A DNA stretch of 51,061 nt from Methanobacteriota archaeon (GTDB lineage: Archaea; Thermoplasmatota; Thermoplasmata; SG8-5), in assembly GCA_013791785.1 (NCBI GenBank), contig VMTD01000139.1:1-51061 (forward strand), written 5' to 3'. The notes under the pieces were generated by a model. That model made no database searches and was not told where the DNA came from. It was given only the letters and a program-made list of their open reading frames with translations. Shown in pieces: positions 1-8,094 of this stretch. Within the stretch, counting starts at the first letter, position 1, and each line of letters begins with the position of its first letter. A program made the translations under genes and the position numbers.

Positions 1-1
1 A

Positions 2-2002
2 GAACTCGCTAAAACAACCTGGGAACATACCGTGAATAACATTTTCAATTCCAACTTAGGCAATATCATGCTGGAATATACCGCAACCGTTGACTTGAGC
101 CACCCCGCCATTAGAGAAAAATATGACAGCAAAATAATCTATGATTATTCACTAAAACAATTTAGATTAGATGGCTTTTCAAAAGAAGTCAAGGTGATGG
201 AAGCTGATTTAGAACCTATTGAAAGAACTTTACAAGCAGTTATTCTCAGTCAATATAGACGAAAAATCGCAGAAAAACATAAGAAATTTATCAAGCCAGT
301 AATTTTATTGAAATCTAGAACTATTGATGAATCTACTGCGATTGAGGATGAATTTAAGAAAAATATCAAATCCTTGAAAATAGAGGACATGTCTAAAATA
401 AAAAATAACGTAGAACAAAAATCGGTCCTTGATACTGCTTTTAGATATTTTGAAGAAAACGACATTACATTAGATAATCTGGTATCCGAGATAAAGGAAG
501 AATTTCATGAAAATAAATGCATATCTGTAAATTCAAAGAGTGAGAGTGAAGAGAAACAGATGTTGGTGAATTCACTTGAGGATAAAGATAACGAAATTCG
601 GGTTGTTTTTGCAGTTGGTATGCTTAACGAAGGTTGGGACGTCCTTAATCTGTTTGACATTGTACGACTTTACGATACAAGAGATGCAAAAGCAGGAAAG
701 CCGGGTAAAACAACCATAGCAGAGGCCCAACTTATCGGAAGGGGTGCCAGATATTTTCCTTTCACAATAACCGATGATCAGGAACGATTCAAGAGAAAGT
801 ATGACGATGAGCCCAACAACGAGTTAAAAATTCTTGAAGAACTTTATTACCATAGTGCCCACAATCCGAGATACATTCAAGAATTGACCACGGCTTTGGT
901 GGAATCTGGCATCATGCCACCGGAAAAGAGAGAAATTCATTTGAAAGTCAAAGATGATTTTAAGAAATCTGATTTTTGGTCTGATGGCCTGATATTCATT
1001 AATGAAAAGAAAGAGTCAGATAGAATTAAAATCAAAGATATATCTGATTTGGACATCGATACATTGTATAAAATTGGCCTTAGAACTGGATATGTTAGAG
1101 ATTCGACTATATTCAACGGGGAAAAAAAGAAGGATGTTGAAGAGAAAAAATCAAAGATTTTTAAGCTGAACGACTTCGGAAATCACATTCTGCGAAAATC
1201 TCTAGCCAGACTTGATTTTTACAAATTCGACAACATGCAGAAATATTTCCCCAAATCAAAATCTGCCAGCAATTTCATTGAAGCTTTAAAAGATGTTCAG
1301 GCAGAGGTTACTACTTCAATTACAAAATTAGACACCCTCAATAGCGATGATAAATTGGAAATATGCACAGAGGTATTAAAGAAACTTCAAAATAATATCG
1401 AATCTGGATATACTGAATATGTCGGTACTAAGTTATTCAAAGCTAAGAAGATTAAAGATTTTGTGGAAGATAAAATCATCAATATCGCTGTTAACGATAC
1501 ATCTGACAAAGAAATCGGTATCGGAATGAGCGAAACTCTAAAACAAGATTTACGATTAGACCTGAAAAACAAGGACTGGTATGTTTATGAAGAAAATTAT
1601 GGAACGTCAGAAGAAAAATATTTTGTCAGATTCATAAACGATGTAATTGATAGGTTACGAAAGAAATACACGGACATATATCTTCTTAGAAATCAGAAGA
1701 TTTTCCAGCTTTATCGATTCTCTGATGGGAAAGCCTTGGAGCCGGATTTCGTTCTATTTTTAAAGGAGAAGAAAACGAAAAATATTCTTTATTACCAGAT
1801 TTTTGTAGAGCCGAAAGGCAGCCATTTACTTGAAACTGATCATTGGAAACAAAAATTCCTATTAGAGATAGATAGTAACTATCAAATTGAGGTACTGGCA
1901 GAAGATAAAGATTACAAAATTATTGGCCTTCCATTCTATAACGAGGATTTAAAAACGGAATTCATTGAGGCATTTAATGATAAAATTGAGACGAAAACTT
2001 GA
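2..2002 (+). CDS. Type III restriction enzyme Res subunit, 3' part (gene enters from the left edge)
   Basis: This is the C-terminal 666 residues of a helicase-nuclease of type III restriction-modification systems, which translocates on DNA and cuts when paired with a Mod methyltransferase. The frame is open back to base 2, so the true start lies outside the window. Late SF2 helicase motifs are visible: GMLNEGWDV (about bases 617-645, motif V) and QLIGRGARYFPF (about 729-764, motif VI with its arginine fingers). Near the C-terminus EPDFVLFL (about 1738-1762) followed by FVEPKG (about 1801-1820) matches the PD-(D/E)xK nuclease core. The helicase motifs I-III are not in the window. Codon use is AT-rich, as in the next genes and unlike the rest of the window, which suggests a horizontally acquired block. 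The mod gene would be expected upstream. Confidence 0.88.
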   Translation, partial: ELAKTTWEHTVNNIFNSNLGNIMLEYTATVDLSHPAIREKYDSKIIYDYSLKQFRLDGFSKEVKVMEADLEPIERTLQAVILSQYRRKIAEKHKKFIKPVILLKSRTIDESTAIEDEFKKNIKSLKIEDMSKIKNNVEQKSVLDTAFRYFEENDITLDNLVSEIKEEFHENKCISVNSKSESEEKQMLVNSLEDKDNEIRVVFAVGMLNEGWDVLNLFDIVRLYDTRDAKAGKPGKTTIAEAQLIGRGARYFPFTITDDQERFKRKYDDEPNNELKILEELYYHSAHNPRYIQELTTALVESGIMPPEKREIHLKVKDDFKKSDFWSDGLIFINEKKESDRIKIKDISDLDIDTLYKIGLRTGYVRDSTIFNGEKKKDVEEKKSKIFKLNDFGNHILRKSLARLDFYKFDNMQKYFPKSKSASNFIEALKDVQAEVTTSITKLDTLNSDDKLEICTEVLKKLQNNIESGYTEYVGTKLFKAKKIKDFVEDKIINIAVNDTSDKEIGIGMSETLKQDLRLDLKNKDWYVYEENYGTSEEKYFVRFINDVIDRLRKKYTDIYLLRNQKIFQLYRFSDGKALEPDFVLFLKEKKTKNILYYQIFVEPKGSHLLETDHWKQKFLLEIDSNYQIEVLAEDKDYKIIGLPFYNEDLKTEFIEAFNDKIETKT

Positions 2003-2367
2003 TTCATTGGATGACAGAACACCCCCCACGACGGAGGAACTGAACGATGAATAGAGTAAGAAAAAACTACGGCAACAATGGAATTTACGGCAGGTTTTCG
2101 AACTTCTTCGGCACTTCGTGCCTCGACCCCGTTGCACTCTCCCTTCGGTCGGGTCGTCAAACACGCGGACATGCCTCCGTGCCCCTGCGGGACACTGCGC
2201 CCTGACGGGGGACATTGCCTTCGGCAACTTCGTATGTCCCCCACCCGTTAAGTGAAATCGTGAGCGAACCGCTGGCTCCGGGAGCCAGTATGGGAGGGGA
2301 GACCGGGCGAAAGGATAATTAAGAGGGATGCGATATAATGACTATGGGAAAAAACGAGGTGGATGAG
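2003..2367. other. Intergenic spacer of 365 bases containing a direct-repeat copy
   Basis: No gene is supported here. The short frames that cross it are shadows of the GC-rich repeat at 2090-2240. The last 40 bases hold the likely translation signal of the next gene (GAGGTGG at about 2356). Confidence 0.6.
2090..2240 (+). repeat. Direct repeat R1, left flank of the 2.3-7.0 kb cassette
   Basis: The core at 2161-2219 is nearly identical to 7143-7200 in the same orientation; both contain CATGCCTCCGTGCCCCTGCG followed by GGACACTGCGCCCTG. Weaker similarity extends the match to roughly 150 bp. The repeat is GC-rich within AT-rich surroundings. It could be a mobile-element end or a dispersed hairpin repeat. 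Confidence 0.75.
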
Positions 2368-5103
2368 ATGAGGAAAGTAGGAACAATAATATTGAGCATA
2401 ATAATCATAAGTATGTGCCTTGCGCCGTTTGTGACAATAAATTCTGAAGCGGATATTGGGTGGGTAGTTCAAACAAGTCCCAGACCCGGTGTAGCTCTTT
2501 GTGCAGTGGCAAATCAGTTCCCTAAAGCCTGGGCAGTTGGAATAGGTCAACTAATAATCAACACTAGTGATAATGGTAACACTTGGTGGGAACAATATTA
2601 TGTTGGCCCAGGCATTTTAAGGGATGTCCACTTTTATGATAATAACCTTGGATGGGCGGTCGGAGATACTCCTGATGGAGTGATCTTACATACTTCAGAT
2701 GGGGGGCAAAATTGGGCACCTCAATCTTTACCTGTTGGTTATGAAGATGTGGGTTTAAAGGCTGTAAGATTTGCATATGATCAAAGCGGAATAATAGTGG
2801 GGTCAAAGGGTAGTGATGGCTATATTTTTCGCACTACAGATGGAGGAACAAACTGGGTTTTGAAACAGCAGTTGGTTAATCAAAATACGTTCGGTGTTGA
2901 TTACCTTGATCTAACTCATGCCTGGGTTACTGGCGCAAGCGGAAGTAATGGTTTTGTTCTTTTCTCAGATGATGGGTTCACAACGTACAGTGCTCAATCA
3001 ATTACTGCCACAGGTTATAATTGTAATCGTATTAGTTTTTCAGGAAGTACCTATGGATATATTGTAGCATACCATGCAAATGATCCCAGTAATAATCCCG
3101 GCAAGGTGTTTAAAACAGAAAATGGTGGAACCACTTGGGATTTGCTTCACACAACATCCGGAAATACACCTCTTTTAGACGTTAGTTATGCTTCTAGTAA
3201 TTGGAACACTGTAGGTATGACTGGAACAATAATAAGAGGCCAGGTTCTAACCTCGAACACAGAATATCAGAACAGTGGAACTACACAATACCTAAGAGGT
3301 ATTGATTTTGGAACTGGAGATATTGGATGGGCCGTGGGAGATGCTGGTACAATCCTCTATACCAATACAGGAGGTGTTCCAACCCTTGACCATTTTGAGT
3401 TTGATATCATAGCAAATCCACAGGAATCGGGAACAGCATTTTCCATTACCATTAGAGCAATGAGTGATACACTAGGAACTCCATTTACGGATTTCACAGG
3501 AACGGTTACTCTGAGTGATACAACTGGAACCATCACTCCTACAATATCTGGCGCATTCACAAGTGGTGTGTGGACTGGAGATGTCACAATCACCCAAGCT
3601 CAGACAGGAGTTACTATTGATGTTTCAGGGGGTGGAAAAGTAGGAACAAGCAATTCATTTGATGTTATTTCTATCCCTTCAGCCCCTCAAAACTTGGTTG
3701 CTACTCCTGGTGACAGCCAGGTTGTGTTGGACTGGCAGGCTCCGTCCTCTGACGGCGGTTCAGCCATTACCAACTATCGAATTTATCGCGGAACCACTAG
3801 CGGAGGAGAAACTTTCCTTATTGAAGTTGGAAACGTTCTCACTTATACAGATACCGGAGTAACCAATAACCAGACGTATTACTACAAAATCAAAGCGAAG
3901 AATTCGGTTGGTGAATCAGCAACATACTCAAACGAAGATGATGCGACACCAGTACCAACAATACCAGGAGCAACCGAGCCTTCTGCACCTCAGAACCTGG
4001 TTGCTACTGCCGGTGACGGTCAAGTGGTGTTGGACTGGCAGGCTCCATCCTCTGACGGTGGTTCAGCCATTACCAACTACCGGATTTATCGCGGAACCAC
4101 TTCAGGAGGAGAAACGTTCCTTATTGAAGTTGGAAACGTTTTGACATATACCAACACTGGACTAACTAATGGACAGATATACTTCTACAAGGTCAAAGCA
4201 AAGAATTCGGTTGGTGAATCAGCAACATACTCAAACGAAGATGATGCGACACCAATATCGGGAGTAATAAGTGTGCCGTCTGCTCCCCTGAACCTGATTG
4301 CTACTGCTGGAGATGATAAAGTGGTGTTGAACTGGCAGGCACCATCCTCTGACGGTGGTTCAGCCATTACCAACTACCGGATTTATCGTGGAACCACTAG
4401 TGGAGGAGAAACGTTCCTTATTGAAGTTGGAAACGCTCTCACTTATACAGATACCGGAGTAATCAATAATCAGACGTATTATTACAAAGTCAAAGCAAAG
4501 AATTCGGTTGGTGAGTCTATTGGCTATTCGAATATCGCAAATGCTACCCCAAATTCTACATCTTCTTCAAACGAGAATATTTCTTGGATATCGTTAATCT
4601 CTATCATGTTGACTGTTTTAGGAAGTTTGGCAACCTACCGTTATAGAAAAAAGATTCTAAAAATAATGGGTAGGAACAAAGAATCGACAGATACTACGAA
4701 AAAGTCACTAGATTCCGCAGAGATTGGAACGTCTTCGGCGATTATCACAAGCGAAGCATGGAAAGGACGCTTAACTGAAGCAAATGGAAATCAGCAAAAA
4801 AATATTGAGTTAGAAAAATCTATTAAAAACATGGATGCCACAGATTTTAACGGGAAAAGGTCCATACAGAATCTAATGAAATTAGTCAAAGATGATCCAA
4901 TTGCCCGATCTGAATTTATTACAATGGCAGGTGAATGGAACGGTGAAGCCTCAAAATACTGGATTGAGTTTGAAGGAAAAAACACTATCAAACTACTTCC
5001 AGGCATAATTGGTGGATTATATGCATATTCAAGGATATCGAATGGAGATAATTTAGAAATTAGAAGCAAGCAGTATTACAAAGCTATTGATGAATTGAAA
5101 TAA
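2368..5103 (+). CDS. Secreted/membrane protein with Ycf48/BNR-like propeller, three FN3 domains, one TM helix and a cytosolic tail
   Basis: A 911-residue protein. I chose the ATG at 2368 because GAGGTGG lies a few bases before it and it gives a normal signal peptide (MRK plus a hydrophobic stretch); an in-frame ATG at 2338 would add ten residues. Residues about 30-335 carry repeated WAVG...TSDGG.NW units as in Ycf48/BNR beta-propellers. An Ig-like segment follows (about 335-435), then three almost identical fibronectin type III domains (about 437-526, 538-628, 640-726). A TM helix lies at about 735-758. A roughly 150-residue charged helical C-terminal region would be cytosolic and I do not recognise it. 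The topology fits a cell-surface sensor or adhesin. The gene converges on the GTPase-associated pair with five bases between stops. Function is unknown; any partnership with that pair is inference. Confidence 0.8.
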   Translation: MRKVGTIILSIIIISMCLAPFVTINSEADIGWVVQTSPRPGVALCAVANQFPKAWAVGIGQLIINTSDNGNTWWEQYYVGPGILRDVHFYDNNLGWAVGDTPDGVILHTSDGGQNWAPQSLPVGYEDVGLKAVRFAYDQSGIIVGSKGSDGYIFRTTDGGTNWVLKQQLVNQNTFGVDYLDLTHAWVTGASGSNGFVLFSDDGFTTYSAQSITATGYNCNRISFSGSTYGYIVAYHANDPSNNPGKVFKTENGGTTWDLLHTTSGNTPLLDVSYASSNWNTVGMTGTIIRGQVLTSNTEYQNSGTTQYLRGIDFGTGDIGWAVGDAGTILYTNTGGVPTLDHFEFDIIANPQESGTAFSITIRAMSDTLGTPFTDFTGTVTLSDTTGTITPTISGAFTSGVWTGDVTITQAQTGVTIDVSGGGKVGTSNSFDVISIPSAPQNLVATPGDSQVVLDWQAPSSDGGSAITNYRIYRGTTSGGETFLIEVGNVLTYTDTGVTNNQTYYYKIKAKNSVGESATYSNEDDATPVPTIPGATEPSAPQNLVATAGDGQVVLDWQAPSSDGGSAITNYRIYRGTTSGGETFLIEVGNVLTYTNTGLTNGQIYFYKVKAKNSVGESATYSNEDDATPISGVISVPSAPLNLIATAGDDKVVLNWQAPSSDGGSAITNYRIYRGTTSGGETFLIEVGNALTYTDTGVINNQTYYYKVKAKNSVGESIGYSNIANATPNSTSSSNENISWISLISIMLTVLGSLATYRYRKKILKIMGRNKESTDTTKKSLDSAEIGTSSAIITSEAWKGRLTEANGNQQKNIELEKSIKNMDATDFNGKRSIQNLMKLVKDDPIARSEFITMAGEWNGEASKYWIEFEGKNTIKLLPGIIGGLYAYSRISNGDNLEIRSKQYYKAIDELK
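3677..4545 (+). repeat. Three tandem FN3-coding repeats of about 300 bp
   Basis: The matching segments beginning GT(T/G)GTGTTG(G/A)ACTGGCAGGC start at 3721, 4024 and 4321, giving periods of 303 and 297 bp. Nucleotide identity is high even at silent sites, which indicates recent duplication or gene conversion within the gene. Confidence 0.9.
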
Positions 5104-5108
5104 TGAAA

Positions 5109-5921
5109 CTAAGTGAACAGTTTCTCAATCAGAGAATAAACTGGCTCTGCTTCAGGGATTTCAGCATTCATAGTAGATAGTTTATTAAATGCAATTTCCT
5201 CCCATTCATCGGCATGATTTGCAGGGAAAAGGGTTTCATTTATTACTGCAAGATTAAACAGGGAATGATATGCGGGTTTCGGGGTTCCGGTGGTAAAGGA
5301 TATAGCTGTATGCCCAAGTTCGTAATCAAGAAATTCAGCCAGACACACCGCTAGTTTTAATCGTGTTCTGTTGTCGTAATCTTTTGTGTTCATTATAGTT
5401 CTCGATTTGGGTTTGGAAATGACTCTAGTAGCATAATATCTAATTGCTGGCTTGCTCATCAACTTTTTTAACTCAGATGAATAAGTGGTTTTGCTTGATT
5501 TTTCTGGAATTGATATTTTTTCAATCACTGTGTCCAGTTCTTCAGGTAAACCATTTTCCCCCCGATATTCCTTCATTTTATCTGCCACATCCAATAACGA
5601 AATCGATTTTGCCTTGAGATGCTTTTTGTCAATAATCGCTGCATGATTGTGGTAATAGATTCTAGGTTTCCCGCCCATGACAATTTGCTCTTTGGTGAAT
5701 ATATTGGAAAACAGAACATATTCCATTTTATCATTATTCAACAAAACATATGTATTATACTCCTCATTTTTTCTGCTGGTTCCACTTTCAGTCGGAATGA
5801 AATCTCCATGAAATAGCGGTGAATAAAGCTGAGGTGAGATATCACTAGTATAACCTGAAAATCTCTTTTGAGCATAAAGATCTGGCTTCTTTGGCATCCA
5901 AATGAAATGGTCGATTTGCAT
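5109..5921 (-). CDS. Uncharacterised protein downstream of a GTPase, possibly GAP1-N-like
   Basis: A 270-residue soluble protein. I chose the ATG at 5921 because AGGTGG lies six bases upstream, just after the stop codon of the preceding gene (5932). A longer frame to 6017 would overlap that gene. The N-terminus begins MQIDHFIW, and a GGKPRIYYHNHAAII stretch follows near residue 90. This layout (start with QID/QxL, then a G+P...HA segment) recalls the N-terminal domain of GTPase-associated protein 1 from predicted bacterial GTPase conflict systems, but the match by eye is weak. It is cotranscribed with the GTPase upstream. No catalytic residues can be assigned. It could equally be an unrelated partner. 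Confidence 0.7.
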   Translation of the reverse strand: MQIDHFIWMPKKPDLYAQKRFSGYTSDISPQLYSPLFHGDFIPTESGTSRKNEEYNTYVLLNNDKMEYVLFSNIFTKEQIVMGGKPRIYYHNHAAIIDKKHLKAKSISLLDVADKMKEYRGENGLPEELDTVIEKISIPEKSSKTTYSSELKKLMSKPAIRYYATRVISKPKSRTIMNTKDYDNRTRLKLAVCLAEFLDYELGHTAISFTTGTPKPAYHSLFNLAVINETLFPANHADEWEEIAFNKLSTMNAEIPEAEPVYSLIEKLFT

Positions 5922-5931
5922 GAAGGGCCAC

Positions 5932-6660
5932 CTAATTACCTTGATTGATTGGTTGAGCTTTTTTCTGTCCATCAAGATACTCTTTGGCAAGATTACTTGA
6001 ATCCTTGGTAAATTCACAAATTTCTTTCAGATACATGATGAATTCCAAATATTGCCCACGAGCAAATACATTGCCTTTAAATTCATGCCCAGAAGGGTCT
6101 TTTAAATCATCTCTATATGCAAGACGCTGAGATTCCATTGTTTGTACACCTTCTGGAGATTTACCATCCATCTGAACCCAGCTGAAGAAAAATTTATTTT
6201 CTTCTAAAACTACCTTCATAGTTGATGCACCAATGATAACAGACTTTGAAAGAGGCAAATATTTAGAAAATAATTCATTCCCAATTTCATGTGCTTCTTT
6301 TGAATCATAATTCCACATATGGCCTTCACCGATTTTTGGTCTGTCATCTATGGAATTGTCCATGTTATCCATTTGAGTCAAAACAAAAACGGGATATAGC
6401 CTTTTCTTGCTCAACTTCTTATTTTCAGATCGATATTTTACAAATGCAGATATTAATGTGGCTAGTTGTTCGTCATAGTAATGTTGTTCTTCGAGTCTTT
6501 CTCCCTCTAAATCTCTTGTAAAAATCGAACAGTCGACCAAAAATACCGCTATATCTGCATTGAAAGTATTTTCTAAACGAGGATCTTTAAATACTCCTGT
6601 TTTCGTGTAATACATTATTTCTTCACCAGGAGCATCATAAGCACTAAGAATATGCCCCAT
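5932..6660 (-). CDS. GTPase, C-terminal part (G3 to end), out of frame with its N-terminal part
   Basis: This frame contains SAYDAPGEE near its start (a G3-like DxPGE) and LTQMDNMD (G4-like T/NxxD) about 110 residues in, followed by a helical tail. It carries the second half of a P-loop GTPase whose G1 loop is in the overlapping frame at 6615-6980. The join falls at a run of six A (minus strand; plus 6660-6665). Re-reading one A at this run, equivalent to one extra A, fuses the halves into a single protein of about 350 residues. Either the assembly lost one A, or the gene is frameshifted, or slippage occurs. The ATG at 6660 is therefore probably an internal Met. DAPGE plus TQMD resembles the Double-GTPase/TRAFAC-like families of predicted conflict systems (inference). 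Confidence 0.7.
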   Translation of the reverse strand: MGHILSAYDAPGEEIMYYTKTGVFKDPRLENTFNADIAVFLVDCSIFTRDLEGERLEEQHYYDEQLATLISAFVKYRSENKKLSKKRLYPVFVLTQMDNMDNSIDDRPKIGEGHMWNYDSKEAHEIGNELFSKYLPLSKSVIIGASTMKVVLEENKFFFSWVQMDGKSPEGVQTMESQRLAYRDDLKDPSGHEFKGNVFARGQYLEFIMYLKEICEFTKDSSNLAKEYLDGQKKAQPINQGN

Positions 6661-6980
6661 TTTTTGTATAAGCGATAGATGCGCTGCTGTTTATCAGTAA
6701 TTGATTTCAAAGCATCACTAAATTTGTCTGTGGAAATCTTTGGAGGCCTATAACCAATTAAAATTGACATCTCGCTGAAATCTCCCATTTGATTAGGTTC
6801 GGGGAATCTTCCTTGTTTCATATCACTATTCATCTTTCCGAGCACAGTTTGAACATCTGGTCTTGCATAAAAAGCAAATTCTGTTTTGTAATTATTCGTG
6901 TATCTCACCATTTCTTGATACAATAATCCTAGAAATGTCGACTTTCCGCTAGCAGGTGGACCTATGACTGAAATGGGCAT
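6615..6980 (-). CDS. GTPase, N-terminal part with Walker A/G1 loop
   Basis: It begins MPISVIGPPASGKSTFLG, a clear G1/Walker A motif (GPPASGKS). The ATG at 6980 is preceded by AGGAGGG about eight bases away (plus 6987-6993), so this is the real start. After ...YRLYKK the frame runs out of phase with the G3-bearing frame at 6660 and ends 15 codons later in an unlike hydrophobic tail. Read with 5932-6660 as one gene, the order G1, G3, G4 is normal. The pair is AT-rich like the rest of the 1-7 kb block. Confidence 0.7.
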   Translation of the reverse strand: MPISVIGPPASGKSTFLGLLYQEMVRYTNNYKTEFAFYARPDVQTVLGKMNSDMKQGRFPEPNQMGDFSEMSILIGYRPPKISTDKFSDALKSITDKQQRIYRLYKKWGIFLVLMMLLVKK

Positions 6981-7067
6981 TTTTTCCCTCCTAATAATTC
7001 ATGGTTAAGGCATAGCAATTATATAAGCATAACTTTTATTTTAAAAATTGAAGTGTGGTCTCCCCAT

Positions 7068-7232
7068 GAAAGAGTGGTTCTCTCACGACTCTGCGTACAC
7101 TTTGTGTCCACGCCTCAACCCTTCTCGGGCTTCGGTCACTTAACACGCAGACATGCCTCCGTGCCCCTGCGGGACACTGCGCCCTGGCGGGGACATTGCC
7201 CCTTTGGCAACATCGCATATCCCCCAAACGTC
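7068..7232 (+). repeat. Direct repeat R2, right flank of the cassette
   Basis: The core at 7143-7200 matches R1 (2161-2219) with few differences and the same orientation. The outer part matches R1 more loosely. R1 and R2 enclose about 4.8 kb. Confidence 0.75.
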
Positions 7233-7460
7233 ATGCCCGAATCCACCGCGCATCTCCCGCATGTTGAATGCATCTCTCAACAATCTATCGCAGAGCATTC
7301 GACGATGGTGCGGCAATGTTTTGTTAGCTAAATCCAGCACCATAGAATTCCCTTCATTTTCCAAACAATCGGTGAATGCGAAAACTAAATTCAAACATTC
7401 TGGAGCGTTCGCCATGAATCATCAATGTATCAACAAACAGATTCATCGTGTGTGGAATTT

Positions 7461-7502
7461 CCGCAAAATTATAATGAGCATTCAAGATGCATAATTTTGC
7501 GG
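7461..7502 (-). terminator. Hairpin just beyond the end of the MoxR operon
   Basis: CCGCAAAATTAT (7461-7472) and ATAATTTTGCGG (7491-7502) are exact inverse complements. Inside the loop a second GCAT/ATGC stem (7478-7481 and 7487-7490) forms. The hairpin lies directly after the stop of the leftward gene at 7505. A terminator or mRNA 3'-end structure is the simplest reading; no strong T-run follows. Confidence 0.45.
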
Positions 7503-7504
7503 GG

Positions 7505-8065
7505 TTAAAGTCTTCTTACCATCGTCATAAAAGCCAGCGACAGTATCATTATGGCGGCCAGCAGTGCAACTGTCCAGGTTTCCGAGAAACCGACCACGAC
7601 CATGAGGGACATATAGAGCAATACCACCGAAAGAGCGAACACCATTGCCAGCATCCCGACCTGGTTCAGCAGAAGCCTTTTCAGAGTGTCTTTCGTCACC
7701 TGGGCCACGTCACCGGAAATTGCCGGCAGGAACCGATTTGCCATGCCGGCGGTCTCGAAGAATGCCAGCACCACCACCAGGTACGCCATCTTCAGGAATA
7801 TGGGCTCCGCGGGTATGGTAATGAAATGCAACCCTGCCAGTATGAAACAGACCATGCCGATTAATTGCGGTCTGATGGGTTCGACGAGGGATTCCATGTA
7901 TCTGGAAATTTCCTTATCCGTATTTCTGAGGAACAGGGACGCTAGCGTCATGAGGATTGCCACAATAATAGTCCCAAGGTGCAGGAGCGGGGCGCCGACA
8001 GCAATGGTTGTGAAATACGAATAGAGATGCCATGCTGAGAGAATTGCCAGCAGCAACACTGGCAA
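7505..8065 (-). CDS. Polytopic membrane protein, last gene of the MoxR/DUF58 operon
   Basis: Up to 186 residues with about five hydrophobic segments (near residues 1-20, 25-45, 68-85, 90-108 and 135-180). The listed start is a TTG, and the frame stays open upstream without a good ATG. The AGGAG overlapping the DUF58 stop (about 8096-8100) may serve a non-ATG start a little further up. No family is recognised. Its position as the fifth gene of a MoxR-DUF58-DUF4129 operon suggests a membrane component of that envelope-associated system. Confidence 0.65.
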   Translation of the reverse strand: MPVLLLAILSAWHLYSYFTTIAVGAPLLHLGTIIVAILMTLASLFLRNTDKEISRYMESLVEPIRPQLIGMVCFILAGLHFITIPAEPIFLKMAYLVVVLAFFETAGMANRFLPAISGDVAQVTKDTLKRLLLNQVGMLAMVFALSVVLLYMSLMVVVGFSETWTVALLAAIMILSLAFMTMVRRL

Positions 8066-8094
8066 GGCTTGAATGTAATGAATTTTGTTCGGGC

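Larger units (their letters stand above)
6981..7504. other. Gene-free spacer of 524 bases with repeat R2 and a hairpin
   Basis: The spacer holds the direct repeat R2 (7068-7232) and a perfect 12-bp inverted repeat (7461-7502). Between them a minus-strand frame (7140-7415) has a plausible-looking stretch upstream of the repeat, but I recognise no domain and its last third is repeat sequence. I treat it as a remnant or chance frame. Confidence 0.5.

Noticed and set aside
2338-2367. Upstream ATG for the propeller-FN3 protein
   Set aside because: It would add ten charged residues before the signal peptide; the ATG at 2368 has a better placed GAGGTGG.
3677-4545. Tandem repeats as a non-coding satellite
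   Set aside because: They stay in frame and encode FN3 domains.
7140-7415. 91-codon minus-strand frame in the 7 kb spacer
   Set aside because: Its C-terminal third is the R2 repeat, it has no ribosome site I could identify, and no family is recognisable.
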